Notes: generated by a model from the sequence alone, not told the origin. Shown: positions 44,841-53,769, counted from the stretch's first letter. The stretch is 64,000 bases of DNA from Palsa-147 sp036513895 (GCA_036513895.1 DATBYF010000061.1:48230-112229), one strand, 5' to 3'. Translations and numbers: made by a program.

Positions 44841-46384
44841 TGCAACGAAATTCAATCTACGAAGCAACGCAGAGGAAATCGATGAGAATGATACGCGGAC
44901 GTATTCAGCGACGCACCGGAAGCTTCGCTTTCGGTCTCTCGCTCTCGGCCCTGGTGCTGGTCTCGCTCGCTACCCCGGGCAGCTTGCACGCCCAGCAGAC
45001 GCCCCCTCAATCGAGCGCAGCGGATCCGCAAGCGGCGGCTCAGTCAGCGAATGTCACCTCCGCCGGCGAAACGCTCCACGTCTTGGTTGGCCGCTCGCTT
45101 CTCATCACTTCGCCTACGCGCGTGAAGCGCCTCTCGATTGCCGATCCCAACGTAGCCGATGCCATCATCATCAGCCCGACTCAAATCATGATCAACGGTA
45201 AGAGTCCAGGCGGCGTCTCGCTGGTTCTTTGGAACGACGCCGATCAAAGCCAGCCACTCGAGCTATTGGTTGACCTCGACATCCTCGGCCTGAGCCAGAA
45301 GATTCACGAAGTCTTCCCGCGCGAGGACGTAAAAGTCGAAGCAATTAAAGACGTAGTTGTAATCTCCGGCCATATTTCATCAAAGATTGTAGCCGATCGC
45401 ATTCTCGCCATCGTTTCGGCCGCGGTAACAAAAGTCGTAAATATGATGGAAGTGCCCGTGCCGCCCGCAGCTGGCGAAATTTTGCTCGAAGTGAAATTCG
45501 CGGAAGTCAACCGCACTGCTCTCACTCAGATCGGCGCCAACCTCTTCAGCGAGAACCCCAAGCTCGTTGGCTCCACGTCCACCGGCCAATACGGACCGCC
45601 GACGCTCTCGACGCTTCCCACCAGCAGCACCTCAACAACGGGTACCTCGACAACGGGAACGACTGGATCTTCGTCATCAACCGGCGCGAATGCTGTTACA
45701 CCCGATTTCAGCCTCAGCAGCTTGCTGAACATTTTCTTGTTCCGTCCCGACGTTAACGTCGGTTTGACCATTCAGGCGCTCGAACAGCAAAGCTTGCTTC
45801 AGATGCTTGCTGAGCCGAACCTTCTCACTGAAACCGGCAAAGAAGCGAGCTTCCTGGCTGGCGGTGAGTTTCCTTTCCCAGTCGTTCAAGGCGGCGCGTC
45901 CGGCTCAGTGCCGACGGTCACCATTCAATTCCGTGAATATGGCGTGAAGCTCACGTTTACTCCCACCCTCACGGAAGGTAATCGAATCCACCTGCATGTG
46001 CGCCCAGAAGTGAGCGCGCTCGATTTCACAAACGCAGTTACCCTTTCCGGCTTCTTCATCCCGGCGCTTTCCACTCGCCGCGTTGACGCGGAGATGGAAC
46101 TGGCCGACGGGCAGAGTTTTGGAATCGCAGGCCTCGTGAACAATCAAGTGAGCGAGATTATCAACAAGATGCCGGTGCTTGGCGATCTTCCGGTCATCGG
46201 CCAACTCTTCCGCAGCAAATCGTTTCAAAAGAGTAAGGACGAATTGGTCGTGATCGTCACTCCGCACATCGTGCATCCGCTTGGCGTCGGCCAGGAGCCG
46301 AAGTTGCCGACTTACCCGGTACCATTTATGAAAGAATCCGAATTTGATAAGAAAGTAGAGGGCAGGGCGCCTTCTAAGCCGTAA
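44840..46384 (+). CDS. cpaC: Outer-membrane secretin CpaC/RcpA
   Basis: 514 aa. Signal peptide to about residue 50 (LHAQQ), pilus N-domain (TLHVLVGRSLLITSPTRVKRLSIADPNVADAIIISPTQIMI), BON-like region (EDVKVEAIKDVVVISGHI), then the secretin domain (EYGVKLTFTPTLTEGNRIHLHVRPEVSALDF, ... GLVNNQVSEIINKMPVLGDLPVIGQLFRSKSF). A Thr/Ser/Gly-rich insertion (STSTTGTSTTGTTGSSSS) lies in the middle, probably an exposed loop. It forms the pilus exit pore. Confidence 0.93.
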   Translation: MQRNSIYEATQRKSMRMIRGRIQRRTGSFAFGLSLSALVLVSLATPGSLHAQQTPPQSSAADPQAAAQSANVTSAGETLHVLVGRSLLITSPTRVKRLSIADPNVADAIIISPTQIMINGKSPGGVSLVLWNDADQSQPLELLVDLDILGLSQKIHEVFPREDVKVEAIKDVVVISGHISSKIVADRILAIVSAAVTKVVNMMEVPVPPAAGEILLEVKFAEVNRTALTQIGANLFSENPKLVGSTSTGQYGPPTLSTLPTSSTSTTGTSTTGTTGSSSSTGANAVTPDFSLSSLLNIFLFRPDVNVGLTIQALEQQSLLQMLAEPNLLTETGKEASFLAGGEFPFPVVQGGASGSVPTVTIQFREYGVKLTFTPTLTEGNRIHLHVRPEVSALDFTNAVTLSGFFIPALSTRRVDAEMELADGQSFGIAGLVNNQVSEIINKMPVLGDLPVIGQLFRSKSFQKSKDELVVIVTPHIVHPLGVGQEPKLPTYPVPFMKESEFDKKVEGRAPSKP

Positions 46385-46443
46385 TGGGTGCAATCGCACT
46401 CGAGACCAGCGAAGCATATTATTTGCTTGGGAGCTTTTGAAAG

Positions 46444-47625
46444 ATGCTGACAGCAGCGGTTCTTAGCGGTGATGCCGAGGTCAGCGGAGTACTGCGCGCG
46501 AGTCTGGAGCAATCCGGCCTCGTAGGGCGGGTACAGCAACTTCCGGCATCTGGTTCCCCGGAGATGCGCGCAGGCGAAGTCCCTCCGGACATCCTACTTC
46601 TCGACCTTGGCCGTGACTTCGAAGCGGCTCTCGCAGCTGCTGCGGCTTGGCGGCGGCGTTATCCATCGGTTTGCATTATTGCTTGTGCTCCGTTCAAGCA
46701 ACCTGATCCCACGCTGCTGTTGCAAGCCATGCGCAGCGGCGTTCAGGAATTCCTGTCTGCTCCGGTGGAAATTGCAGCTCTGCGGGAAGCTCTCACGCGT
46801 TTTGCGCAAGAGCGGCAGTCCACGCACCTCCGCCAGCAGGACAAACTAATCGTTGTCATGGGCACAAAGGGCGGCGTCGGCACCACCACGGTAACCGCCA
46901 ATCTCGGCTCTCAATTGGCAAAGGCCACCGGGAAACACGTCGCGATGTTTGATCTCGCGCGTCCGCTCGGAAATCTCTGCTTGCTGATGGATCTCCATCC
47001 TCGGTTCACTGTCCGCGACGCCGTTGATAATCTCGAGCATCTGGATAGTCATTTTCTTACGGGTTTGATCGCCCAGCATTCCAGTGGCGTCGGCGTGCTT
47101 GCCGGCACATCTCGTCCTGAGCAGTGGGAAAGCGTGTCGGCCGAAGCGGTCGAACGAGTCGTGAACGTCGCGCAGGGCAGCTGCGATTTCCTGATCGTTG
47201 ACGGCGGTGTTACCAACCTCCTTGAAGGCGGTTCGGCCTTCAAGTCAGCTCGCGCCATTGTCATCGTGACGGTTATGAGCGTTCCGGCCCTGTGGGGTCT
47301 TGAACGGCGCTTGAAGTCTCTTATCGAACAAGGGACCGATCCTTCGCGGATTCGCGTGATCGTCAATCGCTGGCGCAAAGACGACGACGAGGCTCTTCAG
47401 AACATCGAAAAGCGGATCAAGCATCCGATTTTCGCTCGTCTGCCAAATGACTATCGCCAGGTGAGTGAGGCCGAGAGCGTTGGAAAGCTGCTCTCGCGAA
47501 ATCACAACGATCCGCTGGTCACGAGGTTTCGCAATATGGCGTGCCAGTTGGCAGGCGTCAGTTCGGAATCCGCCGAGGACAAGCGCGTCGCCGGCGGTTT
47601 CTTCGCATTTCCTCCTAAGAAATGA
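46444..47625 (+). CDS. cpaE: CpaE/TadZ-like pilus localisation ATPase
   Basis: 393 aa. N-terminal ~120 residues form a receiver-like fold (ILLLDLGRDFEAALAAAAAWRRR) and the rest is a MinD/ParA-type ATPase with deviant Walker A GTKGGVGTTTVTANLG, FDLARPLGNL, and DFLIVDGG. TadZ/CpaE positions the Tad machine at the pole or surface. Start ATG at 46444. It follows cpaC after 59 bases. Confidence 0.9.
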   Translation: MLTAAVLSGDAEVSGVLRASLEQSGLVGRVQQLPASGSPEMRAGEVPPDILLLDLGRDFEAALAAAAAWRRRYPSVCIIACAPFKQPDPTLLLQAMRSGVQEFLSAPVEIAALREALTRFAQERQSTHLRQQDKLIVVMGTKGGVGTTTVTANLGSQLAKATGKHVAMFDLARPLGNLCLLMDLHPRFTVRDAVDNLEHLDSHFLTGLIAQHSSGVGVLAGTSRPEQWESVSAEAVERVVNVAQGSCDFLIVDGGVTNLLEGGSAFKSARAIVIVTVMSVPALWGLERRLKSLIEQGTDPSRIRVIVNRWRKDDDEALQNIEKRIKHPIFARLPNDYRQVSEAESVGKLLSRNHNDPLVTRFRNMACQLAGVSSESAEDKRVAGGFFAFPPKK

Positions 47626-47633
47626 GGTAGAGC

Positions 47634-48932
47634 GTGCCACAACCAGTTGCTTCGACAAGATCAGATTTCACAGCGCTAAAGGCTACGATTCACCGGAAGC
47701 TGCTCCAGGCCGTCAATCTGGAGCGCGTCACTCAGGGTGATCGTCAGACTGTTCGTGCCGAATTAGCGCAAGTGATCGAAGGGTTGGTCGCCGGCGAAAC
47801 CACGCCGATGACCTTCCAGGAACGGCAGCGTCTCACTCAAGAAGTCATTGATGAGGTTTTTGGTCTTGGTCCGCTTGAACCTCTTCTGAAGGATCCGACC
47901 ATCTCCGATATTCTCGTCAACACTTACAAATCGGTTTTCGTCGAGCGCGCCGGCAAACTCGAAAAAACTCCCGTTCAATTTCGCGACGATGCTCACCTGA
48001 TGCTGATCATCGATCGCATCGTTTCCGCGATTGGCCGCCGGATTGACGAGTCTTCGCCCATGGTTGACGCCCGTTTGGCCGATGGTTCACGCGTTAACGC
48101 AATCATCCCGCCGCTTGCCATAGACGGCCCCTGTCTTTCCATCCGGCGTTTCGGCCGCGATCGCCTTACTGCTGAAGAATTGTTGCGTAACAAAACCATC
48201 AGCCCCGCTGGCGTCGAAATGCTCCAGGGTTGCGTGGGCGCGAGAATGAATGTCCTGGTCAGCGGCGGCACCGGCGCCGGCAAGACTACACTTTTGAACG
48301 TTCTGTCCTCCTTCATTTCTAACCGCGAGCGCATCGTCACGATTGAAGACGCCGCCGAACTCCAGATGCGCCAGGAACACGTCGTGAGGCTTGAGACGCG
48401 CACCGCCAACGTCGAAGGCAAGGGCGTCATCAAGCAACGTCAACTCGTCATCAACGCTTTGCGTATGCGCCCCGACCGCATCATCGTCGGTGAGGTTCGC
48501 GGTGAGGAAGCGCTCGACATGTTGCAGGCCATGAACACAGGGCACGATGGCTCGCTGACCACGGTTCACGCCAACTCGCCTCGCGATGCTCTGAGCCGAT
48601 TGGAAACCATGGTTGCCATGGCCAACTTGAACATTCCCGACAAGGCCATTCGCCGCCAGATTGCCTCGGCCATTGACCTCGTTGTCCAGATCAGCCGTCT
48701 CAGCGATGGAACCCGCCGGGTCATGACCATTGCTGAAATCACCGGCATGGAATCCGACGTCGTGACCATGCAAGAGATCTTCGTGTTCCAGCGTCGCGGC
48801 ATCGGCGAAAAAGGTGAAGTCCTCGGCGAGTTCATGCCGACCGGAATTCGTCCCAAACTCGCCGAGCGCCTCGAGATGGCTGGAGTTCATTTGCCCTTCG
48901 AAATGTTCGAGAAGGCGCCGGTACGGCGCTAG
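47634..48932 (+). CDS. cpaF: Tad secretion ATPase CpaF/TadA
   Basis: 432 aa type II/IV secretion NTPase. N-terminal domain contains FGLGPLEPLLKDPTISDILVN, then IPPLAIDGPCLSIRRF. Walker A SGGTGAGKTTLLNVLSSFI, Asp box ERIVTIEDAAELQ, Walker B DRIIVGEVRGEEALDM and the His box TGHDGSLTTVHAN are all present. It powers pilus assembly and retraction. GTG start at 47634, nine bases after the cpaE stop. Confidence 0.96.
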   Translation: MPQPVASTRSDFTALKATIHRKLLQAVNLERVTQGDRQTVRAELAQVIEGLVAGETTPMTFQERQRLTQEVIDEVFGLGPLEPLLKDPTISDILVNTYKSVFVERAGKLEKTPVQFRDDAHLMLIIDRIVSAIGRRIDESSPMVDARLADGSRVNAIIPPLAIDGPCLSIRRFGRDRLTAEELLRNKTISPAGVEMLQGCVGARMNVLVSGGTGAGKTTLLNVLSSFISNRERIVTIEDAAELQMRQEHVVRLETRTANVEGKGVIKQRQLVINALRMRPDRIIVGEVRGEEALDMLQAMNTGHDGSLTTVHANSPRDALSRLETMVAMANLNIPDKAIRRQIASAIDLVVQISRLSDGTRRVMTIAEITGMESDVVTMQEIFVFQRRGIGEKGEVLGEFMPTGIRPKLAERLEMAGVHLPFEMFEKAPVRR

Positions 48933-48942
48933 AGGATTCGCG

Positions 48943-49908
48943 ATGGCATTGCTTGCAGCAGTCATGGTTTTCATACTGATCCTGGCGATCGCCGGAGCCG
49001 TGCTTTTTGCTACCCGCGGTGATACGGCATCCGAAGCCGTCGATCGCCGCCTGCAGGACGTCAGCGTCGGAAATGTCGGCGTCAAGCAAGTCAACAAGTC
49101 AATGCTTCGCGACTCGACGGTGAGCGATCTTCCCGCCCTCAACAAGCTCTTGCTCTCCTGGTCGGGCCTCGAAAAACTCAACGCATATATCGCCCAAGCT
49201 GGTCTGAAGATTAAGCCTGGAGTTCTTGCCCTTCTCAGCGCCATTTCAGGCGTCTTGATTTACTTCATCTGTTACGAGGAAGATTGGGGCCTCATCACCG
49301 CTGTTTTATTCGGCCTGCTGGGTTTCGCGCTTCCTGCGATGTTTGTTGCCATTCGTCGACGCCAGCGTCTGAACAAGTTCGAGAAGAACTTTCCGGAAGC
49401 GATTGACCTCCTCTCTCGAGCGATACGCGCCGGCCACGCCGTTACAGCCGGCCTCGAGATGATGTCGAAAGAGACGCCTCAACCGGTTGCCGGCGAGTTC
49501 CGCATGGTCTTTGAAGAGAATAATTTTGGCTTGCCGCTTCGCGACGCGTTGCAGAACCTCACCGAGCGTGTGCCGCTCGTCGACGTTCGCTTCTTTGTGA
49601 CCGGACTCGTCGTTCAAAAAGAAACCGGCGGAAACCTCGTCGAGCTTCTCGAGAATCTCGCCTCCGTCATCCGCGAGCGCTTCAAGATTCGCGGCGAGGT
49701 TCGCACGAAAACGGCCCAAGGCCGTTTCACCGCGGCAATTCTCATTGCTCTGCCGCCCACATTTCTTCTCATCACGCGCGCCATCAATCCGGAATACACC
49801 AGTGTGTTGTTCAGCGATCCCCTGGGCCGGACGCTGTTGGGAGTCGGCCTGTTTCTTCAGGTCGTTGGCTCGTTAATTATCTGGAAGATTGTAAATATTG
49901 AGGTGTAA
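48943..49908 (+). CDS. tadB: Tad inner-membrane platform protein TadB
   Basis: 321 aa GspF-like protein: an N-terminal TM (LLAAVMVFILILAIAGAVLF), two TMs around residues 90-130, then the T2SF domain with FPEAIDLLSRAIRAGHAVTAGLEM and FRMVFEENNFGLPLRDALQNL, and C-terminal TMs. It is the platform subunit for the CpaF motor. The Met at 48943 starts ten bases after the cpaF stop, and the open frame upstream inside cpaF is not real. Confidence 0.93.
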   Translation: MALLAAVMVFILILAIAGAVLFATRGDTASEAVDRRLQDVSVGNVGVKQVNKSMLRDSTVSDLPALNKLLLSWSGLEKLNAYIAQAGLKIKPGVLALLSAISGVLIYFICYEEDWGLITAVLFGLLGFALPAMFVAIRRRQRLNKFEKNFPEAIDLLSRAIRAGHAVTAGLEMMSKETPQPVAGEFRMVFEENNFGLPLRDALQNLTERVPLVDVRFFVTGLVVQKETGGNLVELLENLASVIRERFKIRGEVRTKTAQGRFTAAILIALPPTFLLITRAINPEYTSVLFSDPLGRTLLGVGLFLQVVGSLIIWKIVNIEV

Positions 49909-49930
49909 GCGGCTGTACCGGACCTAAACC

Positions 49931-50854
49931 ATGACTCTAGTAATTGCTCTCGCCATATTTTTTGATGTTCTTCTTGTCGGGGTATTTCTCGTTCTTTTGT
50001 TTTCGAGCGACAATTCCACCCTCGTTGACCGTCTTACTCAACTCGGCGGGGGCGGCGCGGGCGGACAGGCTGTAGTCCGCGAGAAGCGCGAGCCGAGCCG
50101 CAAAAAAGTTGAGCGCGTCCTTACCGACGTCAGCAAGCTCTTGCCTCCCTCAGCGCGCGAAGTGACCCAGTTCCACCGCTTGATGATTCGCGCCGGTTAC
50201 CGCAGGCCCGAACTCGTCGCCGTCTTGCGCGGCACCAAAGTACTTCTGCCTCTCCTTTTCTTGGCTATCGTTTATTTCACCGGCTGGTATACGTACAGCC
50301 CAATTCCAATCTTGCTCTGCGCTGCAGTCTTCGGTTTTCTGCTCCCAGACATGTGGCTCAGCTGGCGAGTGCGCCATCGTCAATTCAGGATGGTGCTGGC
50401 TCTTCCCGACGCTCTCGACCTGCTCGTGATTTGCGTTGAGGGCGGCTTGGGTCTCGACCAATCCATCGCTCGCGTCGCCGATGAGCTCGAAAACACACAC
50501 CCCGAACTCAGCGACGAATTTCATCTCATCAATCTTGAAATGCGCGTCGGCCGGAGCCGCCTCGAGGCCCTTCAGGAATTGGCGGATCGCACCGGTGTTG
50601 ACGACGTCAAAGCGCTCGTCGGCATGCTCGTTCAAACCGATCGCTTCGGAACTGACTTGGCGCAGGCGCTTCGCGTTCACGCCGATTCGCTCCGCACCAA
50701 GCGCCGCCAGCGCGCCGAAGAAATGGCGGCCAAGACCAGCGTAAAAATGGTTCCACCGCTGGTATTTTTCGTGTTTCCGGCTCTCTTTGTCGTTCTTCTT
50801 GGGCCTGCGGTTGTCATCGTGCTCCACCAAATGCTTCCGCAGCTCAACAAATGA
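49931..50854 (+). CDS. tadC: Tad inner-membrane platform protein TadC
   Basis: 307 aa second platform subunit paired with TadB. An N-terminal TM (IFFDVLLVGVFLVLLF), a TM pair around residues 100-140, the T2SF domain (FRMVLALPDALDLLVICVEGGLGLDQSIARVADE and LVQTDRFGTDLAQALRVHADS) and a C-terminal TM. Its stop codon lies inside the first unit of a degenerate short repeat (50849 onward). TadD-G and pseudopilin genes do not follow in the window. Confidence 0.93.
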   Translation: MTLVIALAIFFDVLLVGVFLVLLFSSDNSTLVDRLTQLGGGGAGGQAVVREKREPSRKKVERVLTDVSKLLPPSAREVTQFHRLMIRAGYRRPELVAVLRGTKVLLPLLFLAIVYFTGWYTYSPIPILLCAAVFGFLLPDMWLSWRVRHRQFRMVLALPDALDLLVICVEGGLGLDQSIARVADELENTHPELSDEFHLINLEMRVGRSRLEALQELADRTGVDDVKALVGMLVQTDRFGTDLAQALRVHADSLRTKRRQRAEEMAAKTSVKMVPPLVFFVFPALFVVLLGPAVVIVLHQMLPQLNK

Positions 50855-50995
50855 CCCGGTAAGGGTCTGCAGCAAAAATGAGCCGGTAAGAACTCTGCGG
50901 TCAAATGAGCCAGTACGGCTCAGCAGTAAATCAGCCGCGAGGCTCTGAAGTCGAATGAGCCAGCAAGCACCTGGGCAATGCGCAAAGAGCAGCAG
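50849..50995. repeat. Degenerate ~26-base tandem repeat after tadC
   Basis: Five imperfect units beginning AAATGA-CCCGGTAAG..., each followed by a CTGCAG/CTCTGCGGT-like end (about 25-28 bases): starts near 50850, 50875, 50903, 50928 and 50955. The first overlaps the tadC stop. Related copies reappear singly further on (AATGAACCAGTAAAA near 51186). Origin unknown. Confidence 0.6.
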
Positions 50996-51068
50996 AGCAG
51001 TTCTGCAGTTCACCGCAGAGCTGAGAACGACGTAACCCCAGTTCGTCGCCGTTCACAGGAGGATGTAC

Positions 51069-51173
51069 ATGGGTGGAATAGATGTAAGCACAATTCGAAT
51101 CATCGCAGGCGTGCTCGCTGTGGTTGTCTTGGGAATCATTATTTGGCGGCGCAGTCGTAAGACTGGCGAGTAA
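51069..51173 (+). CDS. 34-aa single-TM peptide in the Tad locus
   Basis: Peptide MGGIDVSTIRIIAGVLAVVV followed by LGIIIWRRSRKTGE: one TM and a basic cytoplasmic tail. A perfect AGGAGG at 51057-51062 lies six bases before ATG51069, so translation is well supported although the peptide is far too short for most gene callers. Its position between tadC and the DUF192 gene suggests a Tad accessory role, which is inferred only. Confidence 0.6.
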   Translation: MGGIDVSTIRIIAGVLAVVVLGIIIWRRSRKTGE

Positions 51174-51238
51174 GTCCCGCTTTTCAATGAACCAGTAAAA
51201 AATAGAATTGGGCATTCCAAAATAGAGGCACTGGTGTC

Positions 51239-51664
51239 TTGAATCACGCTTCGGAAGTCTACGTCTACAACAAAACGCGCGATTGCTTCGTGGCCACGGA
51301 AGTCAGCGCCGCGGATACCTACGTGCGCCGTCTCGTCGGATTGCTCGGCAAGACGGGCACGTGGAATCGCCCCGGCCGCGGCCTGTGGATCATTCCCTGC
51401 CACGGCGTGCACACGCTCGGCATGATGTTTCCGATTGATCTTGTATTCCTCGATCGCGAGAAGCGGGTTGTCCACGTCGAAGAGCATGTCCGTCCGTTCC
51501 GCATCTCCAAAGTCTGCCTCAACGCGCGCAGTGTCCTCGAGCTCCCCACTCACACCGTCGGCCGCACCGGGACATGCATCGGCGATCAACTCGAAATCAT
51601 CCGCCACGATCGCTCGCAACCCATTCCGCCTGCCGCGCAACGCCCCGCCTCCGTCGCCCCATAA
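51239..51664 (+). CDS. DUF192 protein
   Basis: 141 aa with the DUF192 pattern: the N-terminal beta region (NKTRDCFVATEVSAADTYVRRLVGLLGK), then GRGLWIIPCHGVHTLGMMFPIDLVFLDREKRVVHVEEHVRPFR. The family is unassigned (often secreted or membrane-linked, here without a signal). Start is TTG at 51239, GAGG about 12 bases upstream; an ATG is not available nearby. It is the last gene of the Tad block and ends at the terminator. Confidence 0.85.
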   Translation: MNHASEVYVYNKTRDCFVATEVSAADTYVRRLVGLLGKTGTWNRPGRGLWIIPCHGVHTLGMMFPIDLVFLDREKRVVHVEEHVRPFRISKVCLNARSVLELPTHTVGRTGTCIGDQLEIIRHDRSQPIPPAAQRPASVAP

Positions 51665-51687
51665 ATTTTATCTCGCTTAAATAAAAA

Positions 51688-51712
51688 GGCGCCCCGAAAC
51701 ATCCGAGGCGCC
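51688..51712 (-). terminator. Intrinsic terminator of the 52 kb minus-strand gene
   Basis: GGCGCC-C-CG ... CG-A-GGCGCC hairpin with a seven-base loop. On the minus strand it is followed by TTTTTATTT, a proper T-tract. It lies between the convergent DUF192 gene and the His-rich gene, and may slow transcription in both directions. Confidence 0.75.
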
Positions 51713-51734
51713 TTCGTAAAACGCAGATTGCCGA

Positions 51735-52073
51735 TTAGTGTTGATCAGGTCCGTGTTCGTGATCGTGTTCGTCCCAATCATGATCGGTGTGCCAGCGCTG
51801 GCCGTCTTCGTCCCACCATCGATGGTACTTGCTCCAGCAGCGATCCCGTTCTGCATTCAATTCATGCCGCCAATGGTCCGCTTGCGGGCTGTTCCATCCA
51901 TGGTGCGTGGCGGCATCATGCAGCTTGTGATCGATCTTCTCGATGTTGTGTTTGCAACTATCGTAGTTTTCGGCGCGCGCGGGCGGTGCTCCCACGAACG
52001 CCAGCATGCCGGCAAGTGCAGCGCCGGCCAGCATCGTCTTTCCCCAAAACTTCCCCCTGCTTTGAATCTTCAT
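51735..52073 (-). CDS. Small secreted His-rich protein
   Basis: 112 aa. Signal peptide residues 1-34 (LAGAALAGMLAFVGAPPARA). The mature part is rich in His, Asp and Trp with HNIEKIDHKLHDAATHHGWNSPQADHWRHELNAERDRCW and a metal-binding-like tail HTDHDWDEHDHEHGPDQH. It likely binds a transition metal. Two Cys are present (SCKHN and DRCW). No family known to me. Transcribed toward the terminator at 51688-51712. Confidence 0.7.
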   Translation of the reverse strand: MKIQSRGKFWGKTMLAGAALAGMLAFVGAPPARAENYDSCKHNIEKIDHKLHDAATHHGWNSPQADHWRHELNAERDRCWSKYHRWWDEDGQRWHTDHDWDEHDHEHGPDQH

Positions 52074-52289
52074 TATTTCTGTTCCCTCCTATGTTCTGAG
52101 CGTCTGCGATTAGAATTTGATCCTGAGCTAAAAGGAAATTCCCTCGCAACTCTACATCGTTGAAATTCTACCGCTCGCAACTGGTTTTGCAAGCTCAAAG
52201 CCGATGTGAAAATACGTAGTTGGCGTTGGGCATAGTCGTTCTCGATTGCATTTCCACGCGTTTCGCTCGTTCTATGCGTCCCGCATCCT

Positions 52290-52490
52290 TTAAGGCGAGT
52301 CTTCGAAGGGTCGTTCGTGCCGCCGAAAGAATCCAAGTTTGAAAAATCTGCGATTGCAGTCTTCACATCGGAACGGCACGAATCCAAAGATGGTATAGAA
52401 AGGATCGAGAAGCAGCCGGCGTTTCGACCGCCGCGTGTCCCGGCTACCGCACGAAGGACAGCGCAGCGAATCTTGTTCTTTGGTCGCCAT
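52290..52490 (-). CDS. Small zinc-ribbon protein
   Basis: 66 aa with two CxxC knuckles, RCPSCGSRDTRRS and FRCEDCNRRFF, spaced about 29 residues apart as in a zinc ribbon, with basic segments (SKRRLLLD, FFRRHER) around them. No TM. Possibly an RNA/DNA-binding or regulatory protein. I do not know the family. Confidence 0.65.
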   Translation of the reverse strand: MATKEQDSLRCPSCGSRDTRRSKRRLLLDPFYTIFGFVPFRCEDCNRRFFKLGFFRRHERPFEDSP

Positions 52491-52762
52491 GAATCCACGT
52501 TCCCGCCATGCCGTCTCCGCGAACTCCCAATATTGCGGCAGTCACTTCATGGCTCCAAGAAAGTGCGCTCATTCTATCATCGAGTCGGCGGCACGAGATT
52601 GACAGGATTCAAGCCAGCGTCACGTCAGTACTGTGCGAGGCCGATTTGTGAGAGAGGAAATGTAAGCGGCGAAAAATTGTGAGTTGGTGAAAGATGGCTC
52701 CGGGGTCCATTCTGGGCATTCGTGATTAGAACCAATCAAATCTTAAACTTACTCTCGTAAAA

Positions 52763-53020
52763 CTAAGACGCATGCCTCGGAGTTGTGTCCGCCTTATCGG
52801 CCTCGATCTTGACTTCCACTTCCGCGCCAACTTTTAGCGCGACGCTCTCGCCATTCTCATCTTTCAAATTGTTTTCTACGCGAATCTCTTTGTAAAGATC
52901 GTCCGCGCCCTTCACGGAAATCTGCGCCTTCTCAGGTTGCGCCGGCGTCAGCGCCGGTATGATTTTCTCGACGGTTCCGGGCAATGTCACAGACGGCTTT
53001 TCTTCGGCATCCGGTTTCAT
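52763..53020 (-). CDS. Small acidic hypothetical protein
   Basis: 85 aa, soluble, pI low. Contains VTLPGTVEKIIPALTPAQPEKAQISVKGADDLYKEIRVENNLKDENGESVALKVGAEVEVKIEADK, a probable beta-sandwich or single beta-barrel strand pattern ending in EVEVKIEA. No signal peptide. I do not recognise the family; proteins of this pattern occur singly in acidobacterial genomes. Confidence 0.55.
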   Translation of the reverse strand: MKPDAEEKPSVTLPGTVEKIIPALTPAQPEKAQISVKGADDLYKEIRVENNLKDENGESVALKVGAEVEVKIEADKADTTPRHAS

Positions 53021-53189
53021 GTCAAGCTCTCCTGTGGGGAAGGTGCCTGGATAACTCCAATATTCTATATTAGCTACAAGCGGCGATTCAACCGGCTAGG
53101 ACGTGCGCTGCCGTCAAAAGGTTCCCTCGCCGCTGACATCCATCGCCTTCAAATGGCGCGTCAAGCGTGGATCCAAACGGCATCGATTT

Positions 53190-53267
53190 TGTTACGATTA
53201 GAAATTATCTATGTTGTTTGTTTTGTTTTAGTTACAGCATTTTATAATCGTTTGGTGTTACGATTAG
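53190..53267. repeat. AT-rich island flanked by a 12-bp direct repeat
   Basis: TGTTACGATTAG at 53190-53201 and again at 53256-53267, enclosing an AT-rich stretch (TTGTTTGTTTTGTTTTAG). It stands out from the surrounding ~58% GC. It could be a replication- or protein-binding element, or a short insertion. Confidence 0.4.
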
Positions 53268-53298
53268 GATTGCGTCTCGAGAACTTAGTTGAGAATCG

Positions 53299-53652
53299 TC
53301 ACACCGAAGATTTTCGCCGCGATGCTACCAGGCCGCCGGCCACGCCGCCCACCACTTTGAGCCCGTGCGCGATCTTGTAAAGCGTCGGCTCCGGCTGCCC
53401 CCGCGCAATCGCCAGATAAACGAGCGCCGCAACGATTCCCACGATCGCGCCGTGCAGCGCGAATCGCGTCTCCACGCGCCGGCAAACCCACAACGCAAAC
53501 ACAAACGGCATCGCCGCCGAAGCAATCAAAATCGAAGCCAGAAATGCCCGCTGTCCAAAAAGATACAGCGCCGGAAACACAATGGCGAAGACAGCTATCT
53601 CCGCCAGCACTCCGCCCAGCACCGCGCGGCCCCAATGCATTCGCAAATTCAC
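53299..53652 (-). CDS. Small four-TM membrane protein
   Basis: 117 aa with hydrophobic segments at about 8-32 (AVLGGVLAEIAVFAIVFPALYLF), 36-54 (FLASILIASAAMPFVFALW), 64-82 (HGAIVGIVAALVYLAIARG) and 96-110 (LKVVGGVAGGLVAS). Arg/Lys-rich end. It is of the type of small uncharacterised inner-membrane proteins. Function unknown. Confidence 0.6.
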   Translation of the reverse strand: MNLRMHWGRAVLGGVLAEIAVFAIVFPALYLFGQRAFLASILIASAAMPFVFALWVCRRVETRFALHGAIVGIVAALVYLAIARGQPEPTLYKIAHGLKVVGGVAGGLVASRRKSSV

Positions 53653-53769
53653 AGTCGCGGCAGATTCTCACACATCGCTTCGAGAAAAATCCAGAACTTC
53701 AGGAGAGAACTCGTAGTAATTCAACGTTGTGATTCAACGTCCTGATTCAAACGCGCGAGAAAAACAAAA

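Noticed and set aside
48087..49244. 385-codon minus-strand frame across cpaF and tadB
   Set aside because: Antisense to two confident genes and has no domain; codon-bias artefact.
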